DNA of 64,000 nt from DASSUW01 sp963759375 (GTDB lineage Bacteria > Actinomycetota > Thermoleophilia > Solirubrobacterales > Solirubrobacteraceae), in contig CAVWYY010000008.1 in assembly GCA_963759375.1 (NCBI GenBank), positions 124,001 to 188,000 of the forward strand, in the 5' to 3' direction. Below are positions 44,271 to 52,253 of this stretch, piece by piece. A program made the position numbers and the translations under genes. Positions within the stretch are counted from its first letter, which is position 1, and the number at the start of each line of letters is the position of its first letter. The notes under the pieces were generated by a model. The model saw nothing but the letters and a program-made list of their open reading frames with translations, made no database searches and was not told the origin of the DNA.

Positions 44271-45115
44271 ATGCGAGCCAAAACGTTACGCCAGATGCTG
44301 TCGGCCGCCGAGCCCGTGGTGGCGCCCGGCGCCTACGACGCGCTGTCCGCCCGGCTCGCCGAGCAGGCCGGGTTCGGAGCGGTCTACATGACCGGCTTCG
44401 GCGCCTCCGCGTCACTTCTCGGACGGCCGGACATCGGGCTGCTGTCGTTCGCCGAGATGGTCGATCACGCGCGGCGGCTCGCGGCGGCGGTGTCGGTGCC
44501 ACTGATCGCCGACGCCGACGACGGATACGGCAACCCGCTGAACGTGCAACGCACGGTGCGCGAGTACGAGTCGGCCGGGGTGGCGGCGCTCCACATCGAG
44601 GACCAGGTCGCGCCGAAGCGCTGCGGCCACATGTCCGGCAAGGACGTGATCGACGCCGCTGAGATGGTCGAGAAGGTCCGCGCCGCGGTGGAGGCGCGTC
44701 GCGAGGTGCTGATCATCGCGCGTACGGACGCCCGCGCGGTCGAGGGCCTCGACGCGGCGCTGGCCCGCGCGCGGGCCTACCTCGACGCCGGCGCCGACGC
44801 CCTGTTCGTCGAGGCGCCGGAGACCGAGGACGAGATCGCGGCGGTCGCCGCCGCCTTCCCGGGCGTCCCGCTGGTGTTCAACCGGGTCGACGGCGGGCGG
44901 ACGCCGCTGCTCGGGCTCGACCGCATCGCCGAGCTCGGCTTCAGCCTCGTGATCCTGCCGGTGACGACGCTGTTCGCGGCCGCCGCGGCGGTGCGCGACA
45001 CGCTCGCCCGGCTGCGGGCGGGCGGCGACGGCGAGGTCCCGCTGCAGTTCGACGAGTTCACCGACCTGATCGGCTGCCCGACGCGCAGCGGCTGGAGCGG
45101 CGCTACGCCGTGTGA
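44271..45115 (+). pseudogene. Isocitrate lyase/PEP mutase family enzyme, single-base deletion near the 3' end
   Basis: About 270 residues of an ICL/PEPM barrel are intact: GAYDALSARLAEQAGF, MTGFGASAS, PLIADADDGYGNP and the lyase signature KRCGH, which favours (methyl)isocitrate-lyase-like C-C cleavage over phosphomutase chemistry. At 45071-45076 one base is missing from GGC(C)TG. Restoring it gives the expected end LPDAQRLERRYAV and a TGA at 45113-45115 (282 codons). Without it the frame reads on into the next gene, giving a false fusion. Confidence 0.82.
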
Positions 45116-45137
45116 GTGGGTTACCGTCCCCCGGGCG

Positions 45138-45863
45138 ATGCCCGACCCCGACGCCACGCGCCTCGCCGTGCTGATCGACTCGGACAACACGACGGCGAGC
45201 GTGACCACCGAGCTGCTCGAGGAGATCGCGAAGTACGGCACGCCGACGATCAAGCGCGCGTACGGCGACTGGACGACGCCGAACCTCGCCGGCTGGAAGG
45301 ACGAGCTGCTGCTCCACGCGATCCAGCCCGTGCAGCAGTTCGCGTACACACGCGGCAAGAACTCCACCGACTCAGCGCTGATCATCGATGCGATGGACCT
45401 GCTCTACGCGGGGAACCTGGAGGGCTTCGTCATCGTCTCGAGCGACAGCGACTTCACGCGGCTGGCCACGCGTCTGCGCGAGTCCGGGATGACCGTCTAC
45501 GGGCTCGGGCGCCGCAGCACGCCGGCGGCGTTCGTGGCGGCCTGCGACCGCTTCATCTACCTCGACCTCCTGAGCCCGGAGCCGGCCGAGCCGGCGCCGG
45601 CGCCGCGGCCCGACCTCCGGCCGATGCTGTCCGCGGCGATCAGCAGCACCTCGAAGGACGACGGCTGGTCCCACCTCGGCGAAGTCGGGTCGATCCTCAG
45701 CAAGAACAATGCCGCGTTCGACGCGCGTGACTACGGCCACACGCGGCTCGGGGAGCTCGTCCGTGCACAGCCGTACGTGGAGGTACGCGATGCCCCCGGT
45801 CCGATATCGGTGCGGCTCAAGCCGAACGCGCGCAAGCCCGCACGAACGCGCAAGCGCGCCTGA
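45138..45863 (+). CDS. NYN-domain ribonuclease-like protein with OST-HTH/LOTUS domain
   Basis: A 241-residue protein with two domains. The NYN (PIN-like) domain has acidic residues in VLIDSDN, STDSALIIDAMDLLY and VSSDSDFTRL, which would hold metal for RNA cleavage. The C-terminal LOTUS module (SSTSKDDGWSHLGEVGSIL, FDARDYGHTRLGELV) binds RNA in other proteins, and a Lys/Arg tail follows. ATG 45138 starts directly at the NYN domain. It ends overlapping the M24 peptidase start by one base. Confidence 0.9.
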   Translation: MPDPDATRLAVLIDSDNTTASVTTELLEEIAKYGTPTIKRAYGDWTTPNLAGWKDELLLHAIQPVQQFAYTRGKNSTDSALIIDAMDLLYAGNLEGFVIVSSDSDFTRLATRLRESGMTVYGLGRRSTPAAFVAACDRFIYLDLLSPEPAEPAPAPRPDLRPMLSAAISSTSKDDGWSHLGEVGSILSKNNAAFDARDYGHTRLGELVRAQPYVEVRDAPGPISVRLKPNARKPARTRKRA

Positions 45864-46999
45864 TGCCCGACTTCCTGTTCTACGGCGACAGCGAGCGCAA
45901 CGCCGCGGTGCGGCACGAGCTCCCCATCTCGATCGGCGACCCGTTCCTGCTCGGGATCGTCGGCGGGCGCCTGCACGTGATGACGAACATGCTCGAGCGA
46001 GACCGGATGGCGGTGGCCGCGCCCGGCGCGGTCCTGCACGACATCGTCGACCTCGGGTTGCAGGAGCTGCGCGAGAGCGGGATGGGCCATCACGAGGTCG
46101 AGCTCGAGCTGGCCTCGCGCGCCGCCGCCGCGATGGGTGTCCGCGAGGCGATCGCCGACCCGAACATGCCCGTCCTCGTCGCCGACCGGCTGCGGGCCGA
46201 CGGCATCACGCTCGAGCCGGACGCCCGGGCGGTCGCGGCGCGGCGCCGTGTGAAGTCGGCGGCCGAGATCGAGGGCGTCCGCCGGGCATCGGCCGCCGCC
46301 GTGGCCGGGATCGGTGCCGCCGCGGCCGTGCTGCGAGCCGCAGCGCCCGACGGCGACCGGCTCACGCTCGACGGCGAGGTGCTCACGGCCGAGACCGTGC
46401 GCGCCGCGCTGCGCGAGGCGTGCCGGCAGCACGGCGCCCCGGCGCCGCCGGACGTCATCGTCTCCTCGCCCTGGCAGGGCACCGGCCACGACCCCGGCGC
46501 GGGCCCGCTGCCGGTGAACCTGCCGATCGTGGTCGACCTGTGGCCGCGCGACGAGGCGTCGGGGTGCTGGTCCGACATGACCCGCACCTTTGTCGTCGGC
46601 GAGGCCGGCGACGCCATCCGCGCGCACGAGGCGGTCTTGCGAGAGTCGTTCGAGCGCACCCGCGAGGCGGTCCGGCCGGGCATCACGGGGCGCGCGCTGC
46701 ACGCGATCGCCTGCGAAGTCTTCGAGGCCGCCGGCCACCGCACGCAGCGGACCGGACCGGGCGATGACCCCGACGAGGGCTTCCAGTGGTCGCTCGGCCA
46801 CGGCGTCGGGCTCGAGGTCCACGAGGACCCGGCGCTCGGTCTGTCCGGGCACGACGAGCTCGTCGCCGGCGATGTGATCGCGATCGAGCCCGGGCTCTGG
46901 CAGCAGGGCGTCGGCGAGGTGCGATTCGAGGATCTGCTGCTGGTCACCGAGACCGGCAGCGAGACCCTCACGCCGTACGCGTACGACCTGACGCCCTAA
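45863..46999 (+). CDS. M24-family metallopeptidase (Xaa-Pro aminopeptidase/creatinase fold)
   Basis: A 378-residue pita-bread enzyme with all five metal ligands: Asp in VVDLWPRD, Asp in SDMTRTF, His in LGHGVGLEVHE, Glu in IAIEPGLW and Glu in VRFEDLL. The N-terminal creatinase-type domain is present. It may be a proline aminopeptidase or hydrolyse a small C-N substrate such as creatine, which would suit the neighbourhood; sequence alone cannot decide. It starts one base inside the NYN gene's stop codon. Confidence 0.9.
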   Translation: MPDFLFYGDSERNAAVRHELPISIGDPFLLGIVGGRLHVMTNMLERDRMAVAAPGAVLHDIVDLGLQELRESGMGHHEVELELASRAAAAMGVREAIADPNMPVLVADRLRADGITLEPDARAVAARRRVKSAAEIEGVRRASAAAVAGIGAAAAVLRAAAPDGDRLTLDGEVLTAETVRAALREACRQHGAPAPPDVIVSSPWQGTGHDPGAGPLPVNLPIVVDLWPRDEASGCWSDMTRTFVVGEAGDAIRAHEAVLRESFERTREAVRPGITGRALHAIACEVFEAAGHRTQRTGPGDDPDEGFQWSLGHGVGLEVHEDPALGLSGHDELVAGDVIAIEPGLWQQGVGEVRFEDLLLVTETGSETLTPYAYDLTP

Positions 47000-48129
47000 T
47001 CCTCGCCGAACTCGTCCTCGTAGCCCTGGCCGGTCCGAGGCTTGGAGCCGAAGCCGCGCTGGAGGCTCACGCCGGGCGGCGGACCGCCCGGCTGCGGGTC
47101 ACCGGCGCGGCCGCGGTGCGAGGGGCGATCGCTGTCGCGGCTCGGCTGGACCCGCTTGGGCTCGCCCTTCTGCTTCGGGAAGTGCGGCGGCCACGGCGCG
47201 TCGCCGAGGCCGCCCTCCTCGTCGCGCCGCGCGAGGTCGTGCAGGGCGTCGAGCGACCCGGGGTTCTCGTCGATGTCGGCGGCCGGGTCGCCGACGGTGC
47301 GCAGGCGCTCCGGCACCGTGTCGAGTCGCAGATCGCCGGGCTCGACGTCGGGAACCTCGTCCCAGGCCAGCGCGCAGGACACGCGGGCGTCCGGCGTCGG
47401 GCGCACCGAGTAGCAGGAGGCGACCGTGCGGTCGCGCGCGTTCTGGTTGTAGTCGACGAACACGCCGTGGCGCTCCTCCTTCCACCACTTGCTCGTCGCC
47501 AGGTCCGGCGCGCGCCGCTCGACCTCGCGAGCGAGCGCCAGGGCGGCTCGGCGCACCTCGAGGTGGTCCCAGACCGGCTCGATCCGGACGTTGACGTGGA
47601 TCCCCTTGGATCCCGACGTCTTCGGATAGCCGTGCAGGTCGTGGTCGGCGAGCACGTCGCGCACGACCATCGCGGTCTTGCGCACAGCGTCCCAGCCGAT
47701 GCCGGGAGTGGGATCGAGGTCGACGCGCAGCTCGTCGGGATGGTCGAGGTCGGCGCGGCGCGCGGGCCACGGGTTGAAGTCGATGACCCCGAGGTTGACC
47801 GCCCAGGCGAGGTGCGCCGCGTCGTTGGCGACGAGCTCCTCGGCGGTGCGCCCGGACGGGAACGCCACGGTCGCCGTCTGCAGCCAGTCGGGCACCTTCT
47901 GCGGTACGCGCTTCTGCCAGATCGGCTCCTCCATGATGCCGTTGACGAAGCGCTTCATGACCGTCGGACGCTCGCGCACATGCACGAGCACGGCCTCGGC
48001 GTTGTCCAGGTAGTACTGCGCCAGGTCGAGCTTCGTCCAGCCGGGCTTGGGAAAGTAGACCTTCGCGGGGTTCGACAGCCGGACCTCGACGCCCGCCGCC
48101 TCGAGCATCGTGTACTCGCTCTTGGCCAC
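46996..48129 (-). CDS. LigD-type polymerase/primase domain protein (NHEJ)
   Basis: A 377-residue stand-alone LigD PolDom of the archaeo-eukaryotic primase superfamily: VYFPKPGWTKLDLAQYY, the metal-binding DxD in RVDLDPTPG, the SGSKGIHVNVRI motif and RTVASCYSVRPTPDARV. It fills gaps and adds ribonucleotides at double-strand breaks with Ku. The C-terminal 70 residues are low-complexity and charged. No ligase or nuclease domain is attached, and Ku and ligase genes are not in this window. A TAGCCT -10 box supports GTG 48129. Confidence 0.92.
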   Translation of the reverse strand: MAKSEYTMLEAAGVEVRLSNPAKVYFPKPGWTKLDLAQYYLDNAEAVLVHVRERPTVMKRFVNGIMEEPIWQKRVPQKVPDWLQTATVAFPSGRTAEELVANDAAHLAWAVNLGVIDFNPWPARRADLDHPDELRVDLDPTPGIGWDAVRKTAMVVRDVLADHDLHGYPKTSGSKGIHVNVRIEPVWDHLEVRRAALALAREVERRAPDLATSKWWKEERHGVFVDYNQNARDRTVASCYSVRPTPDARVSCALAWDEVPDVEPGDLRLDTVPERLRTVGDPAADIDENPGSLDALHDLARRDEEGGLGDAPWPPHFPKQKGEPKRVQPSRDSDRPSHRGRAGDPQPGGPPPGVSLQRGFGSKPRTGQGYEDEFGED

Positions 48130-48135
48130 GAACGG

Positions 48136-48141
48136 AGGCTA
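48136..48141 (-). promoter_or_regulatory. -10 box TAGCCT before the LigD polymerase gene
   Basis: TAGCCT ends six bases before GTG 48129. It overlaps the 3' end of the small upstream gene, giving the polymerase its own leaderless promoter. Confidence 0.5.
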
Positions 48142-48408
48142 CCGGCGGAAGATCGTCGCCAGGCCCTCGACGACGCGCGTCGGGCCCTCGACGAGCGCGA
48201 TCGATCCGCGCGCAGGCCGCCGCACGGTCACGTCCCAGCCGGCGCAGACGCGCTCGACCTCTGCCAGATCACGGTCGGAGACGGCGATCGGCGACGTCGC
48301 CCGCAACCCCGGGCGGACCGGCGCCCGGAGGACCGCCGCGCGCTCGAGCCAGCCGTGCAACATCGCGTCCAGCTGCTCCGACAGCGACAGGGGAAATGCG
48401 GCGTCCAT
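48139..48408 (-). CDS. Hypothetical protein, 89 aa
   Basis: A small soluble alpha/beta-like protein (MDAAFPLSLSEQLDAMLHGWL to GPTRVVEGLATIFRR). No motif is recognised. The amino-acid composition is normal for a coding region and it sits nine bases upstream of the LigD polymerase gene on the same strand, which suggests but does not prove co-transcription. Confidence 0.5.
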   Translation of the reverse strand: MDAAFPLSLSEQLDAMLHGWLERAAVLRAPVRPGLRATSPIAVSDRDLAEVERVCAGWDVTVRRPARGSIALVEGPTRVVEGLATIFRR

Positions 48409-48525
48409 GATCGATCAAGACGCCCGCGTGGCGAGGCGTATTCCGGTCGCTCGGCGGAACCTCTTGCCGGTTCGCGTGTTGTTGTACGACGTTTGCCAAT
48501 GGAAAGTCACGCCGAAAAGAGGACG

Positions 48526-49389
48526 ATGCGTCCCGTTCTGATACTTGCCGTACTCCTTTGCCTCGCCGTCCCGGCGACGGCATCCGCAAAGCCGCTCGTC
48601 GGCATCGGGGACAACAATCCCGCGTCGTATTCAGACCCGGCGATGAAGAAGCTCAAGAAGCTCAAGATCGCCCGTCTCGTCATCACGTGGGACTGGTACA
48701 AGCACCCATACGACCGCTACGTCGCGTCCACGTGGCTGAAGGCCGTCAAGAAGGCGCACATGCGCCCGATGATCACCTTCACGCGCAAGTGGGACCGCAA
48801 GGGCAAGCGGAAGATCCCCTCGGTCAAGGCGTACAAGACCAGCTTCAAGAAGTTCCGCAAGAAGTATCCGCGGGTGCGTGACTTCTCGCCGTGGAACGAG
48901 CCCAACGCGCCGGAGCAGCCGTTCACGCGCAAGCCCGCCGCGGCGGCCAAGCTCTACAACGCCATGCGCTCGGTGTGCCGCAAGTGCACGGTCACGGCCG
49001 GCGACGTCTACGACAACAAGAACATGGTGAGCTGGACGCGCGCGTACCAGCGCAAGATCAAGGGCCGGCCCAAGGCGTGGGCGATGCACAACTACAAGGA
49101 CGCGACGCGCAAGCGCGGCACCACGCGCCAGTTCCTCGCCATCACGCGCGGACCGGTGTGGATCACCGAGACCGGCGGCCTGCGCAACCGCGGCGGGCTC
49201 AAGGGCCAGGCCAAGGCGGTCAAGCGGGTGTTCACGCTGGCCCGCCAGAACAAGCGGATCGCGCGGATCTACTTCTACCAGTGGGTCCACCGCGACGACC
49301 GCACCTGGGACTCCGCGTTCCTGTCGGCGAACGGCAAGAAGCGCCCCGCGTACTTCGCACTGCGTAAGGGGCTCAAGAAGGCTCGCTGA
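48526..49389 (+). CDS. Secreted clan GH-A-like glycoside hydrolase
   Basis: A 287-residue exported protein with signal peptide MRPVLILAVLLCLAVPATASA. The TIM-barrel landmarks of clan GH-A are present: FSPWNEPNAP with the acid/base Glu at the end of strand 4, and VWITETGGL with the nucleophile Glu of strand 7. The mature protein is unusually Lys-rich for this genome (KKLKKLKIARL, KKFRKKYPRV). It probably cleaves a plant or microbial polysaccharide; the exact GH family is not assigned. ATG 48526 has AGAGG upstream; ATG 48499 is an alternative. Confidence 0.8.
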   Translation: MRPVLILAVLLCLAVPATASAKPLVGIGDNNPASYSDPAMKKLKKLKIARLVITWDWYKHPYDRYVASTWLKAVKKAHMRPMITFTRKWDRKGKRKIPSVKAYKTSFKKFRKKYPRVRDFSPWNEPNAPEQPFTRKPAAAAKLYNAMRSVCRKCTVTAGDVYDNKNMVSWTRAYQRKIKGRPKAWAMHNYKDATRKRGTTRQFLAITRGPVWITETGGLRNRGGLKGQAKAVKRVFTLARQNKRIARIYFYQWVHRDDRTWDSAFLSANGKKRPAYFALRKGLKKAR

Positions 49390-50578
49390 TGAGCAGCAGC
49401 TGCGCGGCGGCCCTGGCGCCGCTGCGCAGCGCTCCCTCCATCAGCGCGGCGAACGGGCCGGCGGTGTACTCGCCGGCCAGGACGAGACGCCCGTAGCGCT
49501 CGGCGAGCTGCGGATCGTTGCCGCCCGGGGTGTGCACGGAGTACGCGCCCCGGGCCCAGCGGTCGTCCGCCCAGGTCGAGAGCAGCGCTCCGTCGGGCTC
49601 GAACGCGAGCTCGTGCCGTAGCGCCTGGACCGAGTGCAGCCAGCGCTCCGGCCCGTCGGCGACCTCGAGCGCGTCCAGCGCGGGCTTCGAGCCCGCGAAG
49701 GCGTTGACTATCGGCTGGACGTCGCCGCCCGCGCGCGCGGTCCACGTCCAGTACCGCTCCGGCACCGCCAGCACCGCGCTCGGCTCGGGCCGTTCACGCA
49801 GCGGGACGAAGAGCTTGGCGGCGTGCCCGTACCGGACGCGGGCGACGACCTGCCGCACGGGTTCCGGGACCCCCTCGATCGTCTCGACCAGCGGGGCCGG
49901 CACCGCGACCACCACTGCGCCGGCGTGCAGCTCGCCGTTCGCGTGCAGCGTGACGCCGTCGTCGCCCACGTCGATCCGCGTCACCGGGCTGCTCAGCCGC
50001 ACGTCCAGCGTCTCCGCGAGCGCCCGCGCGATCGACTGGTTGCCGCCGGCCACGCCGCGCGACGGCGCGTCGTCGTACGCCGCCACGCCCGCCAGCTCGT
50101 CGGCGCCGACGTCCTCGGCGCGCGCCGCCGTCGAGATCTCCACACGCGAGAGGATCGCCTCGCGCACCTGGTCGTCGATCGGCAGGCCGTCGAGCAGCGC
50201 CGCCGCCGATCCGCGCTCGGCCTCGGGGTTCTGCAGCGCCTGGGCGATCGCCGCCGCCGCCGCGCGGAGATCGTCCTGGGTGACCGCGCCGCCGCCGCGC
50301 GGCTCCCGCCGGCCGTAGGCCATGCCCTTCTCCCACAGGCCGAGGCCGAGCCTGGCGGCGGTCTCCTCGACGACGGTGTTGCCGGGCAGGATGAACTCCG
50401 CGCCCATCTCCACGACCGCGCCGTTGGGCAGCTCGCGCGAGTGCGTGCGGCCGCCGACGCGGTCGCGCGCCTCGAGCACGATCACCTCGCGGCCGGCGGC
50501 CTGCAGCGCCTCAGCGGCGGCGAGGCCGGCGAGTCCTGCGCCGATAACGGCAACTCTGTCTTGACCGGAGGAAGTCAT
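49373..50578 (-). CDS. Flavin monoamine oxidase family protein
   Basis: A 401-residue FAD enzyme: the Rossmann start VAVIGAGLAGLAAAEAL, VIVLEARDRVGGRTHS and the C-terminal FAD motif RLVLAGEYTAGPFAALMEGALRSG (read in part). It oxidises amines or related C-N bonds, releasing peroxide. ATG 50578 follows a short divergent gap with the M19 dipeptidase. The 3' end overlaps the convergent glycoside hydrolase gene by 17 bases. Confidence 0.92.
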   Translation of the reverse strand: MTSSGQDRVAVIGAGLAGLAAAEALQAAGREVIVLEARDRVGGRTHSRELPNGAVVEMGAEFILPGNTVVEETAARLGLGLWEKGMAYGRREPRGGGAVTQDDLRAAAAAIAQALQNPEAERGSAAALLDGLPIDDQVREAILSRVEISTAARAEDVGADELAGVAAYDDAPSRGVAGGNQSIARALAETLDVRLSSPVTRIDVGDDGVTLHANGELHAGAVVVAVPAPLVETIEGVPEPVRQVVARVRYGHAAKLFVPLRERPEPSAVLAVPERYWTWTARAGGDVQPIVNAFAGSKPALDALEVADGPERWLHSVQALRHELAFEPDGALLSTWADDRWARGAYSVHTPGGNDPQLAERYGRLVLAGEYTAGPFAALMEGALRSGARAAAQLLLISEPS

Positions 50579-50605
50579 GTGGGAGAGGGTTGGTCGGGAG
50601 TCGGC

Positions 50606-51757
50606 ATGATCGTTGATCTGCACGCGCACTACCCGATGCACCTCATGCCACCGGAGCAGCGGGACACGCACCGGTGGGTGCTGGCGCCGTGGCCGGGGTC
50701 GCGCTGGCGCAGCGTGGTCCTCGAGATCCTGTCGCGGCTGGGCAACTACCAGGGGCCCGCCGGGGGGCCGAGCGTGACGGTGCCGCTGATGAAGGAGGGT
50801 GACGTCGGCGCCGCGCTGTCCGTGCTCTACGCGCCGTTCGACGAGATGGACCTCAGCGAGCCGTACGGCGCTCCCCCGCTCTCGCGCTACGTGCAGTCGC
50901 TGCGCGATCAGATGACCCTGGTCGAGGCGGAGGTCGACAGCGACGGCGACGCCGAGATGGCCCGCAATCCCGAGCAGCTCGACGCGGCGATCGCAGCCGG
51001 GCGCGTCGGGATCGTCCACTGCATCGAGGGCGCATTCGCCTTGGGCGCCACCGAGACCGAGATCGCCGACACCGTCAAGGAGTTCGCCGAGCGGGGCGTC
51101 GCCTACGTGACGCTGGCCCATCTCTTCTACCGGGGCGTCGCCCAGAACGCGCCGGCGCTGCCGTTCATGCCCGACGCGCTCTACCGCATCGTGTTTCCGC
51201 AGAAGGGCTCCGCGGGCCTCACGCCGCTCGGCGAGGCCGCGGTGCGGGCGATGGCCGAGCACCGCGTGCTCGTGGACGTCACGCATGCGAACGACCGCGC
51301 CCTGGAGCACACGTTCCGGATCATGGATCGCGACACGCCGCTCATCGCATCGCACATCGCGTGCCGGACGAAGCACGAGTACAACCTGACCGACGACGCG
51401 ATCCGCGAGATCGGGCGCCGCGGCGGCGTCATCGGCGCGATCGTCTGCGAGCACTGGGCTACGGACGGGCTGTCCAAGCCCAAGACGTTCCACGAGTCGG
51501 TCGAGGTCATCTGCACGCACATCGACCGGATCCGGCGCGTCACGCGGTCCGACGACAACATCGCGCTCGGCACGGACCTCGACGGCTACATCAAGCCCGC
51601 GCTCGCGGGCCTCGAGCACGAGGGAAGCATGAAGCCGCTCCAGGACGCGCTGATCGCGCGCTACGGCGAGGACGTCGCGCGCAAGATCTGCTCGGACAAC
51701 GTGCTCGCCCTGCTCCGGCGATACTGGCGCGGCGGCGATCGTCCTCGCCAGTCATAG
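50606..51757 (+). CDS. M19-family (membrane dipeptidase-type) metallohydrolase
   Basis: A 383-residue TIM-barrel amidohydrolase. Metal ligands are HxH in VDLHAHYP, Glu in VHCIEGAF, His in VDVTHAND, His in IASHIACR and Asp in LGTDLDGYI. Bacterial M19 proteins hydrolyse dipeptides or acyl-amino acids. It is divergent from the amine oxidase with only 27 bases between starts, which suggests shared regulation. GGGAG precedes ATG 50606. Confidence 0.9.
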   Translation: MIVDLHAHYPMHLMPPEQRDTHRWVLAPWPGSRWRSVVLEILSRLGNYQGPAGGPSVTVPLMKEGDVGAALSVLYAPFDEMDLSEPYGAPPLSRYVQSLRDQMTLVEAEVDSDGDAEMARNPEQLDAAIAAGRVGIVHCIEGAFALGATETEIADTVKEFAERGVAYVTLAHLFYRGVAQNAPALPFMPDALYRIVFPQKGSAGLTPLGEAAVRAMAEHRVLVDVTHANDRALEHTFRIMDRDTPLIASHIACRTKHEYNLTDDAIREIGRRGGVIGAIVCEHWATDGLSKPKTFHESVEVICTHIDRIRRVTRSDDNIALGTDLDGYIKPALAGLEHEGSMKPLQDALIARYGEDVARKICSDNVLALLRRYWRGGDRPRQS

Positions 51758-51760
51758 GCT
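51755..51760 (+). promoter_or_regulatory. -10 box TAGGCT before the GNAT gene
   Basis: TAGGCT overlaps the M19 stop codon and ends six bases before ATG 51767. Confidence 0.5.
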
Positions 51761-51766
51761 CGCGGG

Positions 51767-52243
51767 ATGACCATCGTGCTCCGTGAGGTGACGCGCGACG
51801 CGGCCGACGCGATCCTCGCCGGCGAGCGGCCCGGCGGCGTGCGCGTCGCTGACGACTACCCGACGGAGTTCTCCGCGGGCGTGGCGCAGTTCGTCGGCGC
51901 CGCGGGGCAGTTCGGCCCCTACTTCCTCCAGCGCCCTGAAGATGACCTCGTGGTCGGCGAGATCGGTGGCGCGTTCGTCGATGAGGAGGGGACAATCGAG
52001 ATCGGCTACGCCGTGGTCGAGTCGCAGTGGAACCGCGGGTACGCGACCTCGGCCGTCGAGGCACTCGTGACGAAGGCGCGCGAGGCCTCCGAAGTGCGTC
52101 GCATCGTGGCCCACACGCCGCTCGAGCGCCCCGAGAGCGCCCGCGTGCTCGAAAAGGCGGGCTTCGCGATGGTGCGAGAGATCGATGATGCGGACGAGGA
52201 CGGGAACGTCGTACGCGTCAAGGAATGGGAGCTGGCGGTCTAG
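51767..52243 (+). CDS. GNAT-family N-acetyltransferase
   Basis: A 158-residue RimJ/RimL-like acetyltransferase: VVGEIGGAFVDEEGTIEIGY, ESQWNRGYATSAVEALVTKA with the acetyl-CoA loop, and the terminal PESARVLEKAGFAMV. It acetylates an amino group on a peptide, antibiotic or small molecule; the substrate is unknown. It follows the M19 gene but has its own -10 box. Confidence 0.92.
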   Translation: MTIVLREVTRDAADAILAGERPGGVRVADDYPTEFSAGVAQFVGAAGQFGPYFLQRPEDDLVVGEIGGAFVDEEGTIEIGYAVVESQWNRGYATSAVEALVTKAREASEVRRIVAHTPLERPESARVLEKAGFAMVREIDDADEDGNVVRVKEWELAV

Positions 52244-52253
52244 CTCCGCAGCG

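Noticed and set aside
43485..45863. 792-codon frame suggesting a lyase-NYN fusion with an N-terminal extension
   Set aside because: The first 260 codons are antisense to the deacetylase, and the lyase-NYN junction is explained by one missing base.
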